Assembly: GCF_954871325.1 (NCBI RefSeq)
Contig: NC_088775.1
Location: 31,845,561 to 31,909,560 of the forward strand
Length of the DNA stretch: 64,000 nucleotides
Direction: 5' to 3'
Origin: Gordionus sp. m RMFG-2023
Lineage: Eukaryota > Nematomorpha > Gordioida > Chordodea > Parachordodidae
In this document: positions 39,501 through 54,500 of the stretch, one piece after another
How positions within the stretch are numbered: the stretch's first letter is position 1
Layout of the letters: each line of letters opens with the position of its first letter
Notes under the pieces: generated by a model
What the model was told of the DNA's origin: nothing
Databases searched by the model: none
Seen by the model: the letters and a program-made list of their open reading frames with translations, nothing else
Made by a program: the position numbers and the translations under genes

Positions 39501-42500
39501 TTGTTAAAGGATTTATGGAAACCAGGTTTTTCATTTTTTAGATGTTCAAGAATTAAAATATAATAAGGTATAACCAAATTATAAGTGGATAAATCTCCCC
39601 ACATACCATATTTGTAGTTTCTTATAAAGGCAATAGGAGAGCTTTAATTTTTATAAAGTCCTCCCATTCTTCCTATATGTTATCAAAGTATTATATTATT
39701 ACCTAATTATAAATTTTAGTTTACCTCTGATATTTGTTTTTCTTGAAGAATTTTAATATTAGTTATTACTTCATTAACTAATATTGTTATGGCAGGCTTT
39801 ATCAATAAGCCCCTTTCAATCATTTGGTAGGTGCTATTCCACCTTATTTCACAATCCAATTTTGGTTTTAAAAAATTTAGGGGAGGGTGTAGGGAACTAC
39901 ATATATTTTTTAATAAATTTAATTTTTTAGGGGAATTACGAATCATTCTAATAATGTTTCTTAGTTTTAGAATTGAAGGATCTAAAATTTTTAAAATTTC
40001 TTTGGATATTAAATTAATTACATGGGCAAAGCATCGGATGTGCCCTATTTTTATTAATGGATATTTTAAAGAAAATGTATCAATAAATGTTTTATTATTA
40101 GTTGAATTATCTAAAGTCATATAAAAAATTTTATTCTCTAAATTATAATTTTTAATTATTTTAACGAAGGCTTTAAATATATTTTCACCTGAATGTGCTT
40201 CATTTATTGGACTGACATCCAAAATTATGTTATTTATTTTAAAATTATCATCAATAAAATGGGCTGTTAGCCCTAAAAAAGGAACCTGTGTTAGGCTAAT
40301 CCAAATGTCAGATGAAAAATTGATCTGACTTTTATTTTTAGATATTATTTCCTGTACCAACTGTTCTTTTTCTGCAAATGTATTATACATGTGCAATTTA
40401 AGAGTATTGGAGCGTACAGAACAATCAAGATCACTTATAAAATTTTTAAAATCATTTGAATTAATAATTTTAAAAGATATATTATTATTTATAAATAATT
40501 TTAATAGATTATCCTTAAAATTAATTTTTTTTGAAGAATTTGGTGTAGACTTTAAAAAAATGTCAATTTTATTATTTTTTTTACTAAGGTGTGAATGAAA
40601 CCTATTATAATGAATAATAAGAGGAGATGTTGTTTTGCCTTTACATTTTATAATACTCTTGCAGTAATTTCAAGCAGCCTTTTCACCGTCTTTAAGGATT
40701 TGATATTGATCCCATATGATTGCTCTCTTTTGTGAGGAAATTTTCTCATCTTCAACATCAATCATAATTATCAGAAGCATTCTCCTCTAACATAATTAGG
40801 CTAGCTAACATAATTATTGAGATGTAATATATTTTTATATACCTCTGGTTTGTGTAATTTTTAATATAACTTATTATGAGATATTCAAAAATAAACTTTT
40901 CGTGAGATTCAAAAAATGTGGCAAATAAAAATTTAAATTTCCACTTCAGAAATTTTTAAATTTGTGCTAGAATTTTTATAAACACAAACACATCACCTGT
41001 CAGATTGGCAGGTCAACAAATAGAAATGACAAATGTTAGATTTATTAAACAATTTATTAAATAATTCGAATAATTCGTTTTATTCGAATCGAATAAATGA
41101 TTATTCGTATTCAGATAAAACAAATAATTTATTATTCGTATTCGTATTCGTAATTATTCGATTAGATTTGAATTATTCGAATCGAATTATTTTTGAATAG
41201 GCCTAACCTATATAAGACATAGCTTATTTCATAAAGCCAAAAAAAACAACATTGAAAATTAATAAATAGCAATAAAATTAAAAAGAAATGAAACGAAACG
41301 AAACGAAACGCGCGTAAAACGCTTTTTAAAATAAGATTCCTCTTTATCACGATTAAAACATGATAATATCGTATTATCATTCCTTAACTTAAAACCCTAA
41401 TTTTTTAATTATCCCTTTAAAACCCGTGATGACCCTGTATAGTTCTAATCCCTTTAAAAATTACGACATATATATAATCATAAATTATTTTTTTTTATAA
41501 ATAATTGTATTAGAATCAATTAACCTTGAAAATAAAGGCAATTAATAATAGGATTAATTGTTATTGAAATTTATTATGATTAATTGATGTATTTATATTG
41601 ATTTGTAAAAGATATATAAACTGAAGAAATTAATTACAGACATAATAAAATTATTCATTGTTTTCACGATTTTTATAATAATAAATTAATGAAAGGAACT
41701 AAAATGCAATTTATTGTTGTAATGTTTTAAAAAAATTATACACTATTTTTTGTTATATTATCTGCAACAAGAAAAGGATTTTAAAATACCTAATGTGTCA
41801 TATTCAGTTCGTTAAACGGCTCGATTTAGTCAATTTTTAAATCGTTAAACTCAAAATTTTGACCAAAAGTAAATTACTCAAGCTTATTGATTTTGCCCAC
41901 AGATGGCAGATAGGTTTGAACTTATATTTGCGAAATTTCGAGGCAGGTATTAATATTTTGGCTAATCTATATTTCGCCCTTTTTAAAAACTGGCTAAATA
42001 GAACTGTGTTTAACACCACTACATTCACCTATAAATATTGCAAATATTTTAAATGAGATTAACTTTTGGAGAATAAATAAATAAAATACACTTATTCATT
42101 CGTGAAAGTTAGTTAATATTGATATTTTTATTATATTGATGCAAAGTTAGATGGTAGATAAAAATTAATATAAATATCAAATCGGTTTTTTTAGCAATAT
42201 GGGATAGGATCGGTTAAAAATTTGTGGTTCGGCACAGCCTATAAAATCAATAAGCATTTTTATTTTGAAAACTTTTTTGGGGGAATTATGAAGATTTATT
42301 ACAAGAAAAGGAAATTAGTTTAAAAAAAATATATTAAAAAAATATATATTCATAAAATAGGTAGTAAATTTTTTAAAAAATCGGCTGATCCGATATTTTT
42401 CCCTAAAAATTCAATATCAGCACAGATCCGATAGCAATATTTAATATCGGTACAATTCTAATTTCTACTTTAATAAAATTTCTATACCTTAATTTTGATT

Positions 42501-45500
42501 CATTCATTAACTTTTTCTATTATTATTATCCACCCCATGGCAAAAATTTTCTAATTTGAGAAATTAGCAAAAAAACTAATGAGAAAGAAAACCTGTATCG
42601 TGGTCCATGGCGGTGACCTTGGTTATCATCCAGTAAGATTGGTTCGAATGCAGTTCGAATATATTGAGTGGAAAAGTGAAAAACCGCCGGTGCTTGGACG
42701 ATAGCATGAATAGAGGAGGGTTGTCATTCACGTCTAAAAGATTGATAACTAATTTAGTCAGGCAAAACAGGGAACCCTGGTCCATGACCTTAACTGTGTA
42801 GCTATAGTGAGGGATAGTTTCCCTGTCTAACCCTGGACTGATTATCATGATGAGACCTAGAATAAAATTTTTACCGTACAAGCTTTAGAAATCCTAATAA
42901 TTTTACAATTTTTAAAAGATTATAAAGAAAGTTATTTAAGACCTTGATTGTGATCTATGTTCACGATATGAAAGTTTCGGTCAGAATGAACAATCTGATA
43001 GGTTAATTTGCCTATGCTGGTAGAATCAACATCACTAGCGTGTATCATTCCAACGTAAGACTGTGAAGGGATATCCTCGGGTATCCATAGAACTAACTCC
43101 TGTCAATTCATTAGAAAATATCATATTTATATCTATTCAGTCGAAAGCTTATGGTTAGATTTTTAATATAAATTTATCTTGCAATAGTGACTTATCTCCA
43201 GAAAAATATTTGATTTGAGATGAACGGGCCTTACATTTTTGAGCACATAATTATTATAAAAAAAGAATTATGTTTGATGTAATAACTTGCCTAAATTTTT
43301 TGAATAATAGAATATTTAAAAAAATGTTTACTCTTTGATCATATCAAACGCTATTCAATCATTAATAAAAAAAACAAAAATTTTGATTTTTATTCGAATA
43401 TATTATGCAAAAAAATAATTGTTTTCTTATTATGCTTGTTTGGAAATGGTTTATTGGAAAAATCGATAAAATTTTCATTATTTTGAGCCAAAATAATTTT
43501 TAATTGAAAATAAAAATTCAAAAAACCTTATGAAATATTAATATATTGTTTTCATAAAACAAATTTGTTTCCCAAATCTTATTATACCTTTATATTTCTT
43601 TAAAAGCTCATGCATGTTAAACATCTATAATAATAAAAAAGTAAACACAGATGAAAAAAAATTAAGGATTCAAACATCCTGGCAAACGGGCGCGTTATCG
43701 TTCACATCCAAGACCGTTATGAGTAAATTAGCATGGGCGATGTGTAAACCGTCCGTAACAGATAGGCTTAGGTTATAAGAAGAAACCTTTTCACGGTCCA
43801 AACCATGGGAGGCCACGTATAAAGAGCCATCGTTTCCTTTATGGATTAATAATAAGTGTATTAAAAAAAGGTTGTATAAGAAGTCGTATTTATTAAATTT
43901 AAAAGAAAATTATCCCTTGGAAAAGTAAGAAAGAAGAACCATAAGATTATATTATATTTATATAGTAGAAAAATCGGGGATTTAGAACATTTGAAAAATT
44001 TATATCCTAAAAATTTATGAGAAATTATATATTTTACTTATTAGAAAGTGATTAGAGTGTTTGCCTCTCAAATAAAAGGTCAGTTTATCCGCAACATCGG
44101 GATCGATGGCAGTTATTTGTGCAATGGATTTATTACCTGTGACAATGTGAAATACAGTTTAATATATATATGTTAGTGTCAATGTGTTTTTTCCGGCAGT
44201 TATTTTTTCAACTTTAAATCATTTTTTGAGTACGTTTTTTTAAATTTAAAAATATGATTTTACCGTGTATTTCAGCATATTTAAACTATTCTTATGTATT
44301 GTAGACAATTTTGCCCTTAACCCTTGAGTCATTTATAATTTATATAAAAAATCCAAAAATATTAAAAATTATATTACGTCCGAAGGTTCATCGCGAAATT
44401 GTGTGAAATTCATAGGGTAGATATTCCAAACCTGATGGAATACATTTGCGGTAAAATTAGATTTTTAAATTTTAACGCGCTCAAAAAATGATTTATAATT
44501 GAAAAAATAACACAGTGTCGTTAACGTATATATCATGAAATTTTCTTTTGCATAATAAAGCGAATCAAATCTAATATATCTTTAAAAAAAATTTGCCAGG
44601 CTTATTGAGTATTGATTAATATAACTATCTGAGATTAACTTTGTATATGCCCTTCCATTGAACTAAATCGGTACTCTTTGACGATTTGGCCAGAGGAATC
44701 CAAGAAATGAGGGGAATTATCGTTGATATCTACAACGTTAACCAAGAAGTGGGCCCAAATCTTTCGGCCTTTGAAATGCTCCACATCATGATGGGAGTAT
44801 TTGTGATTAGAAAAAATTTTGTCTTTATTTTCGAAATCATCACCGAAATAAATTACTGTAACGTTGATTATGTACGCTCTTACTCGCTCGCGATCGAGCG
44901 TGTAATCGTTGCCATTTCCCCATTCATTCACAAGAGAAGGATCAAAATAGATCAAACCGAGTGTATGATCGATGATTAAACCTTGGGCAAACGAGTCCGC
45001 TTTTTCCAGCCTTATTTCAGTATCGTGTGTGAAGACATTTATTTTGCCCATTTTCTTGGCTGGTATGGTGTGGACGGATTCTATAGAGTAGGTAAGGTTG
45101 GCTGACTCAGAATTGAGGAGGTCTGCAAAATGGGCCCTAATTTTGAATAACGGCGGAGGCCGAATCGGACAAGACGATCCGTTAACGCGATCTTTCAAAT
45201 CATAAGCATCTTCATATACGTCTATTTCTTGACAAGTATTTAAAGATTCTGTCAGGTTAGAACTATCTTCATATCCAGGTACCAATCGCTTGAAAATGGG
45301 ATATCTGGTAAAATTATAAATGGCATCACTATTATTAATTGTCTCACACTCAAAAACTAGTTTAGGTACTGTAGAACTCTTGACCGTCACCATCGCATTG
45401 CAATACCGTTTGAGGCTGATTTTATCATAGTGCCTAATTACACCAACTTTGAATAGGTATTCCTGAATTTTTGACCGATCTAAACCTGGGCCTGATGGAT

Positions 45501-48500
45501 TTAACTTAAGATTGCCCTGTGAAGAACCATTAACGTTGTCAATGATGAAAGTATAGAAGGCATTATTAGATTCGACAAAGCCTGGAACCAAGAAATAAGA
45601 ATAATTTGCGCCAACAGAAGAAACACTAGGTTCGCCTGAGGCAATAGACGAGATATGACCTATGATGGAACCATGGGTGGAGTCTTCCGGAATCATAAAG
45701 TGGTAAAAGGGCTTTTTGAGTTTGTTTTCAGTAAATAATTTTTGAATTCCAATATTGATACTTTGAAGAAGAAAAATAAGTATTAGATAGGGCCTAATTG
45801 TAAAAATTGCATCAAAACAATATAAAATCAAACCTTTGAGCATCCAAAGTCGGCTTCGTCATTGATATCCTTAACGGACACCGTAATCGGTACATCGTTA
45901 AAATCCAACACATTGCGCTTATCCCGAATTCTGGCAGTGAAGCTAATGTCGAAGGACCTTTCTTTCGTTCCCCCTTGATGGAAATATTCCTTCAAGCTTC
46001 TCTTGAGCCTAACAATCCCACTAGTCTTATCTATATCCACCCATTTCTCCAAATGAAATGATGACGGCGAATGCGTTTGATTACTAGTGTTTGCCAATAC
46101 CAGGTACTCCAAGCGGGAAGGGTTTAATTGGGGTAACGGTTCGAGCTATAGGCATAATTTTGAAGCACACAAAAAAAGGATTTAAAATTTGCATAATAGA
46201 ACTGCTTATTTATTTTCGTAATAACCTTCTGATAATTTTCAGATAGTAATTAATTATTTTTTTAACACTAACCCTCAACAGTTCGGTTCCACCTACTATG
46301 AGGTTGCTAACGTCCACGTTGTAATACTTGACAATAAAATTAGGTCTTTCGGGCTTCTCGGTTCTGTTCAAGATGATCAATCTTAAGGTTCCGAACAGAT
46401 TTACTGGTGAAGGAGTCATATTAACGAGTACAACTAATGACAAAAAAAAGGAGACATTAAAGGAGCCGTGAGTCAAATACAAAAAGGCTGAATAGTCTCC
46501 GTTGGTAGGTGAAGGAACGAGTGAAAAATTTATGTCGCGATAGCTAGATATGAGTTTGTACTGAATGCTGGGGTTAGTTGAGTAAGCTAATAAGGGCGTT
46601 AAATGAGACGGAATTGATACCTGTTTAAAAGAAAATAATTTTTATAAATGTCTTTTTTCAAGTAATAAACTGTGTTTATGTCCTTTCATTTTGTTCCCAT
46701 TTTCTTTAAGCTCTTATACTTACAAAAATTTAACGTTGATTAGAGTACGATGCTAGTTCTCGATTTGTATAATCGAAATCAATTAATATATATATACTTA
46801 TTAGCATATTAAAGAGGGATTTGACTCCCATCCTCCCCACACATTAAATACATAGAGATACACTAATATTGCTTAATTATTGAATCTAAATGGAAAATCA
46901 CTTTTCCCAAAAGAGTCGGTGAGACAATATTTCCGTTAATGTAAAGCGTTTGTTCGAACGTCAAGGTTCCTAACGATTCCATAAAAGTGTCATTCGGGTC
47001 TAAATTTTCGTCCCCACGCTTCAAGACTTCCAAATCGATAAAACTGTAAAATTCCCTTAACGTGAAGGGTCTATCTTTAGTGAGCTGGTTATAACGGAGA
47101 GTTAAAACGGCGAAATCATAAAAAAGCCCGTCAAAAACGGTCACGTTTAAAGTGAAGCTATCGAGAAATGGGTATTCGGGTACAATAGCGACATTCAAGA
47201 ATCCTATCAGAATAAATACAGTTTAAGTGTCGATATATATTCAGGATTATGTAAAAAAATATTTTAATTGAATTATTTAATATTAATAATTATATATCTG
47301 GTGACTCAAAAAAACATAGCGTTTTTAAATTTTTGTAATACTAAAACGCATCATCTGTTTTTTAATGTGATAATAGTAGCAGCCAGGTATAATATTTAGA
47401 TAAAATAATTTTTTATTTAGTTCTTAAATTTCATTATAAAATATAATAATGTAGAAAAATCTTCACATGTAATGAAACAAAATTATTCAAATTTAGCTGA
47501 AAATAAGAAATATATTTTAAAAAAACACAAGTAGTTTTTATATTAATTTAAAATCAGTGTTGTTAGGAGCTACTTTTAAAAGTAGCGCGCTATCGCTACC
47601 ACTAACGTTTCCAAAAAGGTAGCGCTTTCTTTTTATGCTACTTTAGAATTTTTTTAAATTATATATTTTATGCATCTCTATTTCCACAAATAAAAAATAT
47701 GACAATTTCAGATATATATGTTATGACATTTTTTGGTGTAATCATTAGGAAATTTATGTTGTACATATTAAATCAACCTAAAAAAACTCGATTCTCAACC
47801 CGACCTCCTTCGATATTTTAAAAATTTATAACTAATAAAAATTTTAAATCTTACTTTATGAGATAGGCCATCTTTAGAAACCTGAAAATTCCAAAATAGA
47901 TAATACACATTATTTAATTTTAAATATCTCAATTTAAACTAAAAACTTTATTTAAATCTTATTACTCAATAATAATAACATTTCCATACTGCTATCCCAT
48001 ATCAAGAGTTACGATCAGAAAGTATAAGCTATGGCTTAATAATCGTACTAGCACACGCATGCAGTATTAAATTTAATAGACATATTTTCTCTATAAGAAA
48101 AATCATCAAAAATACTCATTTGAGTATTTTTAGATTTAAAAAAAATGCTTCTAAAGGATTTTCAATAGTATTATTATATATTTCAAAAAAATCATCATAT
48201 TTCTCTAAAAATTGGTTAAAATGTGAAAGGGTGGAAATAAGTATTTTTTTAAGAGTAGGGATTGGGCTACATATTGATAATAAATTTGTTTGATATTACT
48301 TTAAAACGTTTCCTTGTTGAAGCTACTAGTCTTGTTTCATTACAAAATCTTCCGGTGCATCTTACAATGAAATTTATACCCTGTGTTAATTATGTTGTAA
48401 AAATTAAAATATTTTGCTACTCCAGGAAAAGGAAATTTCATATTACTTCCAGGGAAATTACTTTGTCGATATGATCTGTACCAAAATTATCTTCAATATC

Positions 48501-51500
48501 AATCTCTATCGTCGACATTTTAAAATTATTATGAAAACTAAATTTATAATGCAGATTTTTAAATATATAATTCAATTTCAAAATTAAATTAAAAGATAAC
48601 GATTATAGAATTCATTATAAATATATTTTAACAATTTTTATGTGTATTTATTATATAAAATGTAAACCTACTTCGCTACTTTCTAAATAAGTACGAGCTA
48701 CAGCTATCGTTATTTTTTTCAAAAAGTAGAGCAAAGCTATCGCTACTGAAAAAGTAGCGCGCTACTTTATCAACACTAGTTAAAATATAATATAAATAAG
48801 TTAAATAAATTTGTTTACTATAATTTAAATTTATTTTTTTGCAGGAGAGGAGTCAATGCTATTGACAATAAATAAGTTAAATAATATTTTTGTTAAAATT
48901 TTGCAAGTTATTTTAACCCTTTAATTTTTACAATTTATGAAATGAATGACAAATAATAAAGTGTTACCTGTTATTGGATCAAGATCAAATATTGCACAAT
49001 CATTTCCACTCAAAATTCCGTATGCCAATTTGTCGCGGCTTACTATATCTTCGTCCTGAGCTACGAACTGGAATATTACTTGCCCTTCATAGAATAATTA
49101 AATATTAATATAGATGATAATGTATGACGGATGGATGCATAGGTATACTAACCATAGAGAATATCGGTTCTGTTTATAAATTGAATCATTAAAATTGATT
49201 CGAACCTTTGTCATACAAACCTATTAGAATCATGTATAGAGATACTTTTTTTTAAATTTTTTTTAACTAAAACCCATACATAAAGCAACTAACGTTTATT
49301 TCATTAATATAACACACTAGGCCTATTAAATACAAATAGCGTATTATTCGTATTAATTTACTATAATATATTCGTACGATTAATAAAATTTACCATTAGA
49401 ATATTTTGTTTTTTAAAAAATATATATTATTAAATAATTCATACGAAAATATGTTAACAGATCTTTTTTTTTTAATTTATCATTGCACTACTTATTATCT
49501 TATTTAGTCGTCCTAAAAAAGCAAACGAGTTGAATTAAAAATTATGCATATTCTATTTAAGTGTTATGTATGATAATACACCTAAATGATGTAAATTTCA
49601 GATTTGCAAATCACAGCCCAGGTCGCGTCTATTTTATAAAAATAATCATGGTTTCGGGCTGGGTCGAACCTAATATTTTTAAAAAAAATTCGGACCGGGC
49701 TGGGTCAATATTTTTATTACATTTTATCAGATAAATAGATATATTTTAATATTCTTGCAAAAAAACAAGCACTAATATTTGTTATTTGTAGAATATTATT
49801 TTAACAATCAAAAAAATATTATTTTTCTTTATTTAAATAATTTCGGGCTGGGCCGGTAAATAATTTTTATTTATGGATGGGCAGGACAAATTTTTTAAAA
49901 ATTTTTTAGCCGAGCCGGGCTTGAAAAATTAGGCAATGCAGATTACTTATCATTTTCAAATCCTTTGAGTTTAAAATGTCCTATATTATAATTTATAAAG
50001 AGTTCTAATTATAAAAAGTTATCCTTAAAATTCTTATAAATAAATTAATTTGGTTTAAGTTTTAAAAATATTCAATTTAACTGCAACTCTTTTTATTCAG
50101 ATGTGAATGGAACCTATAAATGTAATGAGATAGTTATTCTTTACATTTTATGTTCCATTGTAATGATTAAAAAAGTTTTTCCATTCCTGTTACTGTATAA
50201 TATTTGTTCCCTAATGGTTCCTATTTTTGTGAGTACTTTTTGTCAACTTGAACATCTAAGTTAATTAATTCCTAAGAGTCATCCTATTATCCATAATTAT
50301 GCTAATTTTTTTAATAATAATTCACACAAAATAAAGAATTATATTTTTACCAGAGACCTTCAGGCCTGGCCCTAAGCCCGGGTACACGGGCCTGGCTGTA
50401 TTTTAATTCTATTCGATTCGTTTTTGAATATACTTATTGCACATACAAATATTCCTAACTTATAAATTGAAGGGTGAGGGGTAATTAGTTTGCGTATATG
50501 GTACTAAATATATTTTATTAATATAATTAATTTATATATTTTATAAAAATATTAAAATTTAGGCGAAAAAGAGGTAAATTTGTGAATCATACCTCATAAG
50601 ATATTCTTAATTTCTGATTCATATATCATCAAATAAGAGAGAAAAGTATGATGATCAGTCTTTCTTGAAGGGCAAAATGAAAAATATATAACTAAAAGTA
50701 CTAGAGCTCCCGTTAGGCAACATTGCTGAGCCCGTCAAAAATGACGGGGAATGAGAATTTTCTCCTTACTCTTATAATAGTTTTTACCTGTTGAAAATAA
50801 TATCCAATTCTTATTCTTTATAACCCCTCCCACCTTCAGGCCAGATCCAATCCATTAAAACTAAGTTTAAATGCTATGTTTTGAGTCAAAATATATTTAT
50901 AGCTTTTACTTGATACCCATATCAATATCATTTGTTAAAATATTATTGATCATGCCTAATTAAAAAAAATTCCCAAGCAAGGTCCAAGGCCATAATAGTT
51001 TTGAAAAAATTTCTCTAAGCCCAACCAAAGATCATAATAATTTAGTTGAGAACTTAAATAAAATATTAAAATAATCATAATGAATTTAAAAATACATTCA
51101 AAATCAGATTTTTATGGGCCTTGGTTTATTTGTTTTAGGTTAATGTCTGATCCATAGTTAATAATAAAAAAATTCCCAAGCGTCCAAGCTGATAATAATT
51201 TGAAAAATTATGTTCAAGCTTAGCCCTATATAATTTATAAAAAAAAAATTCAAGCCCAGCCCGACCCATTATAATTTTAAAAAATCTTTCTCAAACCTGG
51301 CCAACCGATAATAATTTTGAAATTGTTTTCTTAAGCCTGGAGCTTCCAATAAAAAAATAAATATTGATATATTTAAATTACTTTATCATAATATAGTTTC
51401 ATATATAAGAAGAATTGTATTACAAAAATTTAATCTGAAGGGGGCTGACTGGAAAGAATTTATCATAATATAGTTTCATATATAAGAATTGTATTATAAA

Positions 51501-54500
51501 ATTAATCTGTAGGGGGCTGATGGAAAGAACGTTTGCCTATCGAACGTTAAGTCAGTGGTTCGAATCCCGTTTATGTATAAAAAAATTTTTAAAAAAGTTT
51601 TCTTTTAAAAAAAAAATTAATTTAACATAGAGGTATGCAGTCTCCTTCTATTTATTTAACATTAAGATGTAGGAAAGTTGATAGAAAAAATTAAGATTAT
51701 ACGAAAACGTCCATTTCTTGATTAGACCATAATGTAAACAATTAGTTTCCTAATATATCCTATGCATATAATTTCTGAGAGAAAATTAGATTTATTTTTT
51801 AAGATAACACAACTAAAATATTGTAACAATTTTATATCATTTAACAATAAATTTTATATGAATACTAAACTAAAAATATAAAAAATACTTAATATCTTAA
51901 ATAAAATATAAGTTTTGAATGTTAACGTAAGAAATAAGAAATAAAAACGTAAGAATATTTTAAAATATAATACTTATTTAAGTTATGAATGCAAGCAAAA
52001 TAAAACAAATATTTGAATATTCATTCTAACAATATGATCCTCTTTTATCAAATTAATTCACACTACAATCGATCGTTGCTCAACTTAGTTTCATATGTCG
52101 TCTATCGTCTTATTGATTGTGGAGCTTGTTTGTTAATGTTCTTCATCAATTTTCAGTCCAAAAAAATTCCTATATTTATCATGTAATATTTCACGTCTTT
52201 TATTTTATATTTTGATTATCATGTTTTTTTATTATAGTGTTTATTATTGTTTTATGATTTATTTAAAATTTAAATATTATTTCTTCTATAGCATTTTAAT
52301 TCTTCCTTTATATTCATTACAAAATTCTCGAATCCTTTAAGTAATATTTTCTTTCTAATAGGTCGTCCTTGATTATCTTGAACTTGAGTTTGCATTTGTT
52401 CATCATTTCTTTCTATCTAAAAAATTTTGTGTTTGGTTCTGAATGAAGATTATTACCACGATCTCTTTTTTAGCTGGTTGTCTATAACGTTATTTTTAGT
52501 ATTTACTTTGTATAATAAATTTTCATCTTTATGTGTTACGACTCCTTTGTCCCACATGTTTTCCTTGAAAGTTTTATGCCACACCTATCTCGATATTTTC
52601 ATTTAATGATATCTTCCGATTTAATTAATTATCCTTTTTTTCCAAGGGTCTAATTAGATCCCATTTGGTTCAAATTGTTCTTGAAAATATTAATTTACTT
52701 GGTATCATGTTAGTTGTCGCATTCGGTGTGTTGCGATAATTAAATAAGAATTTTTCTAAAGCTATGTCTAAGTCTAACCCATTTTCAGATCTCATCATCC
52801 TCTCACACTGGCTATTGGGCTGCTAGTGGTGTGGAGCATTAATTACGTGTTTTATTCAATGAACTTCAAAAAATTTTTAAATAAATGGCTTGTAAAATTG
52901 GTGCCATTGTCACTAACGATTTTCTCAGGAATTCGAAACAAACTTATGATTTTCATTAACTCTTTAATAGTTGTTTCTGTATGTTCTTCATTCTTTTTAT
53001 TATTGGGAACTTGCTGTATGAATCAATTAACACCATCCAATTACTTTCTGCAAATTGCGCATAATCAATGTGTACACATTCAAAAATTCTTATTGTTGTT
53101 GCCCAAGCATTTTGTATATTATGAGGATTGTCAGCCCATTTGTTGCATGAATCACAATTTTTTAATTCTTGATCTATATCCGTATTAATACCAGACCACT
53201 TGGGTAAGCCGTATTTGTGTTTAAAAAAATAAAAAGTTATGATATCATCTATAATAAAAATATCAGACAAAGAATTTCCTCTAAGGAGAATATTACGACG
53301 AATGAAGTTTTAAGGTTAAGAGATGAAATGGATGAGGTTTTTTATAAAAGATATTTAATTGCAGTCAAATATCCAAACCAAGTACTACATAAAAGATACG
53401 TATGACGAAAACTTTGGCGGCATTATACGAGGCATTCACAAATTTTTTTAAATAAATGGCTTGTAAAATTTGTACCATTGTCACTAATGATTTTCTAAGG
53501 AATTCCAAACAAACTTATGATTTTCATTAACTCTTCAATAGTTATGTTCTTCATTTTTTTATGTCCTCGAGTATGTCATAATAAAAGTGCATCCTTTGTT
53601 TTGTTTTGTGCTCGTATAAAGCCGCTAAAGTTTTCGTCATACATGTCTTTTATGTTGTACTCGGTTGGATATTTTACTACAATTATTCATATTTTATAAG
53701 TTAAAAAATATATTAGAATTTAACATGAGTGTAAACGTTACTTAAACGGCATGGTAGGTGTGTCACCATATAAGTAAAATATAAAATAAAACAAATATTT
53801 GATATTTATTTTAACAACAAAGCTGTATAAGAATAATATTTTAAAGATTTTCTTCAGTCAAATATCCATAAGAAAGAATAAATTTCATGGTTGAAAACAC
53901 TTCTATGCACTAACCAACACCATCAAAATAGCAATGTACAAAAGTATCTAAAAATGAAAATTTTCAAAGAAAATGAAAATCACAAAGTTGGAGATCAAAT
54001 TTTTTTTATTTTGAAGAGCATTTTAAACTCTGGTTATTATTATATCAAAGGTTCAAACCGGTTGACACACATTTTAGAGGTTCGGTTCAGATGACGGCAT
54101 TTTTATGGATTCAGGTTACCCAAATAATTATGGTCAAGGCCACAGTGACCATGTTAATCGATAGAATAGGGGTATAATTCTACCTATTTATATAATTTAA
54201 TTAGGGTTCTCACAATATATCGTAGTTCATTCATATTAATAACTGAAATAAACAAAACAAGCAAATAATTGCTAAAAACTTGGTTTAAATTTATTTTCTA
54301 TGTAGATTTCGTAATTTTTGGCAGGGAATTGAGGTGGGTTATCATTGACATCCAAAACGCGGACCTCAATTAGAGTGAATGATGACAAACGAGGGATACC
54401 CAAATCTTCAGCCACTAGTTTAAAAACGTAAACCCTGTGAAGCTCGTAATCTAAGGTATCGTTGTTATAAACGAGACCCGACTGTTGTTATCGATATTTT

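Larger units (their letters stand above)
37796..41205 (-). mobile_element. hAT element with TAGGCCTATTCAAAAA ends
   Basis: Ends are TAGGCCTATTCAAAAACGAA on the left and, read inward, TAGGCCTATTCAAAAATAATT on the right. The 8-bp flanks CCCTATAT (37788-37795) and ACCTATAT (41206-41213) match at seven of eight. Subterminal regions are rich in ATTCGAATCGAAT. The gene reads on the minus strand. It is interrupted near its 3' end by the smaller hAT at 38267-39136. Confidence 0.85.
35505..42460. mobile_element. hAT-type element holding several later insertions
   Basis: Ends read inward TAGGGTTGTACCGAT and TAGAATTGTACCGAT, flanked by 8-bp ATTTCAAC (35497-35504) and ATTTCTAC (42461-42468), seven of eight identical. 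Original content is only the ends (35505-35690 and about 42030-42460, with GATCCGATATTTTT-like repeats). The rest is a gypsy fossil, a hAT element that itself contains another, and a 217-bp MITE. No transposase belonging to this outer copy was found. Confidence 0.7.

Noticed and set aside
44686-44979. 97-codon plus open frame
   Set aside because: It is antisense to cadherin exon 12, whose DINDN and LDRE motifs are clear.
45712-45760. Exon 12 starting at the stronger acceptor 45,761
   Set aside because: It would add 49 nt and shift the reading frame relative to exon 11; the acceptor at 45,712 is phase 0 and gives a normal cadherin linker.
52826-53188. 120-codon plus open frame
   Set aside because: Antisense to the integrase region of the gypsy fossil.
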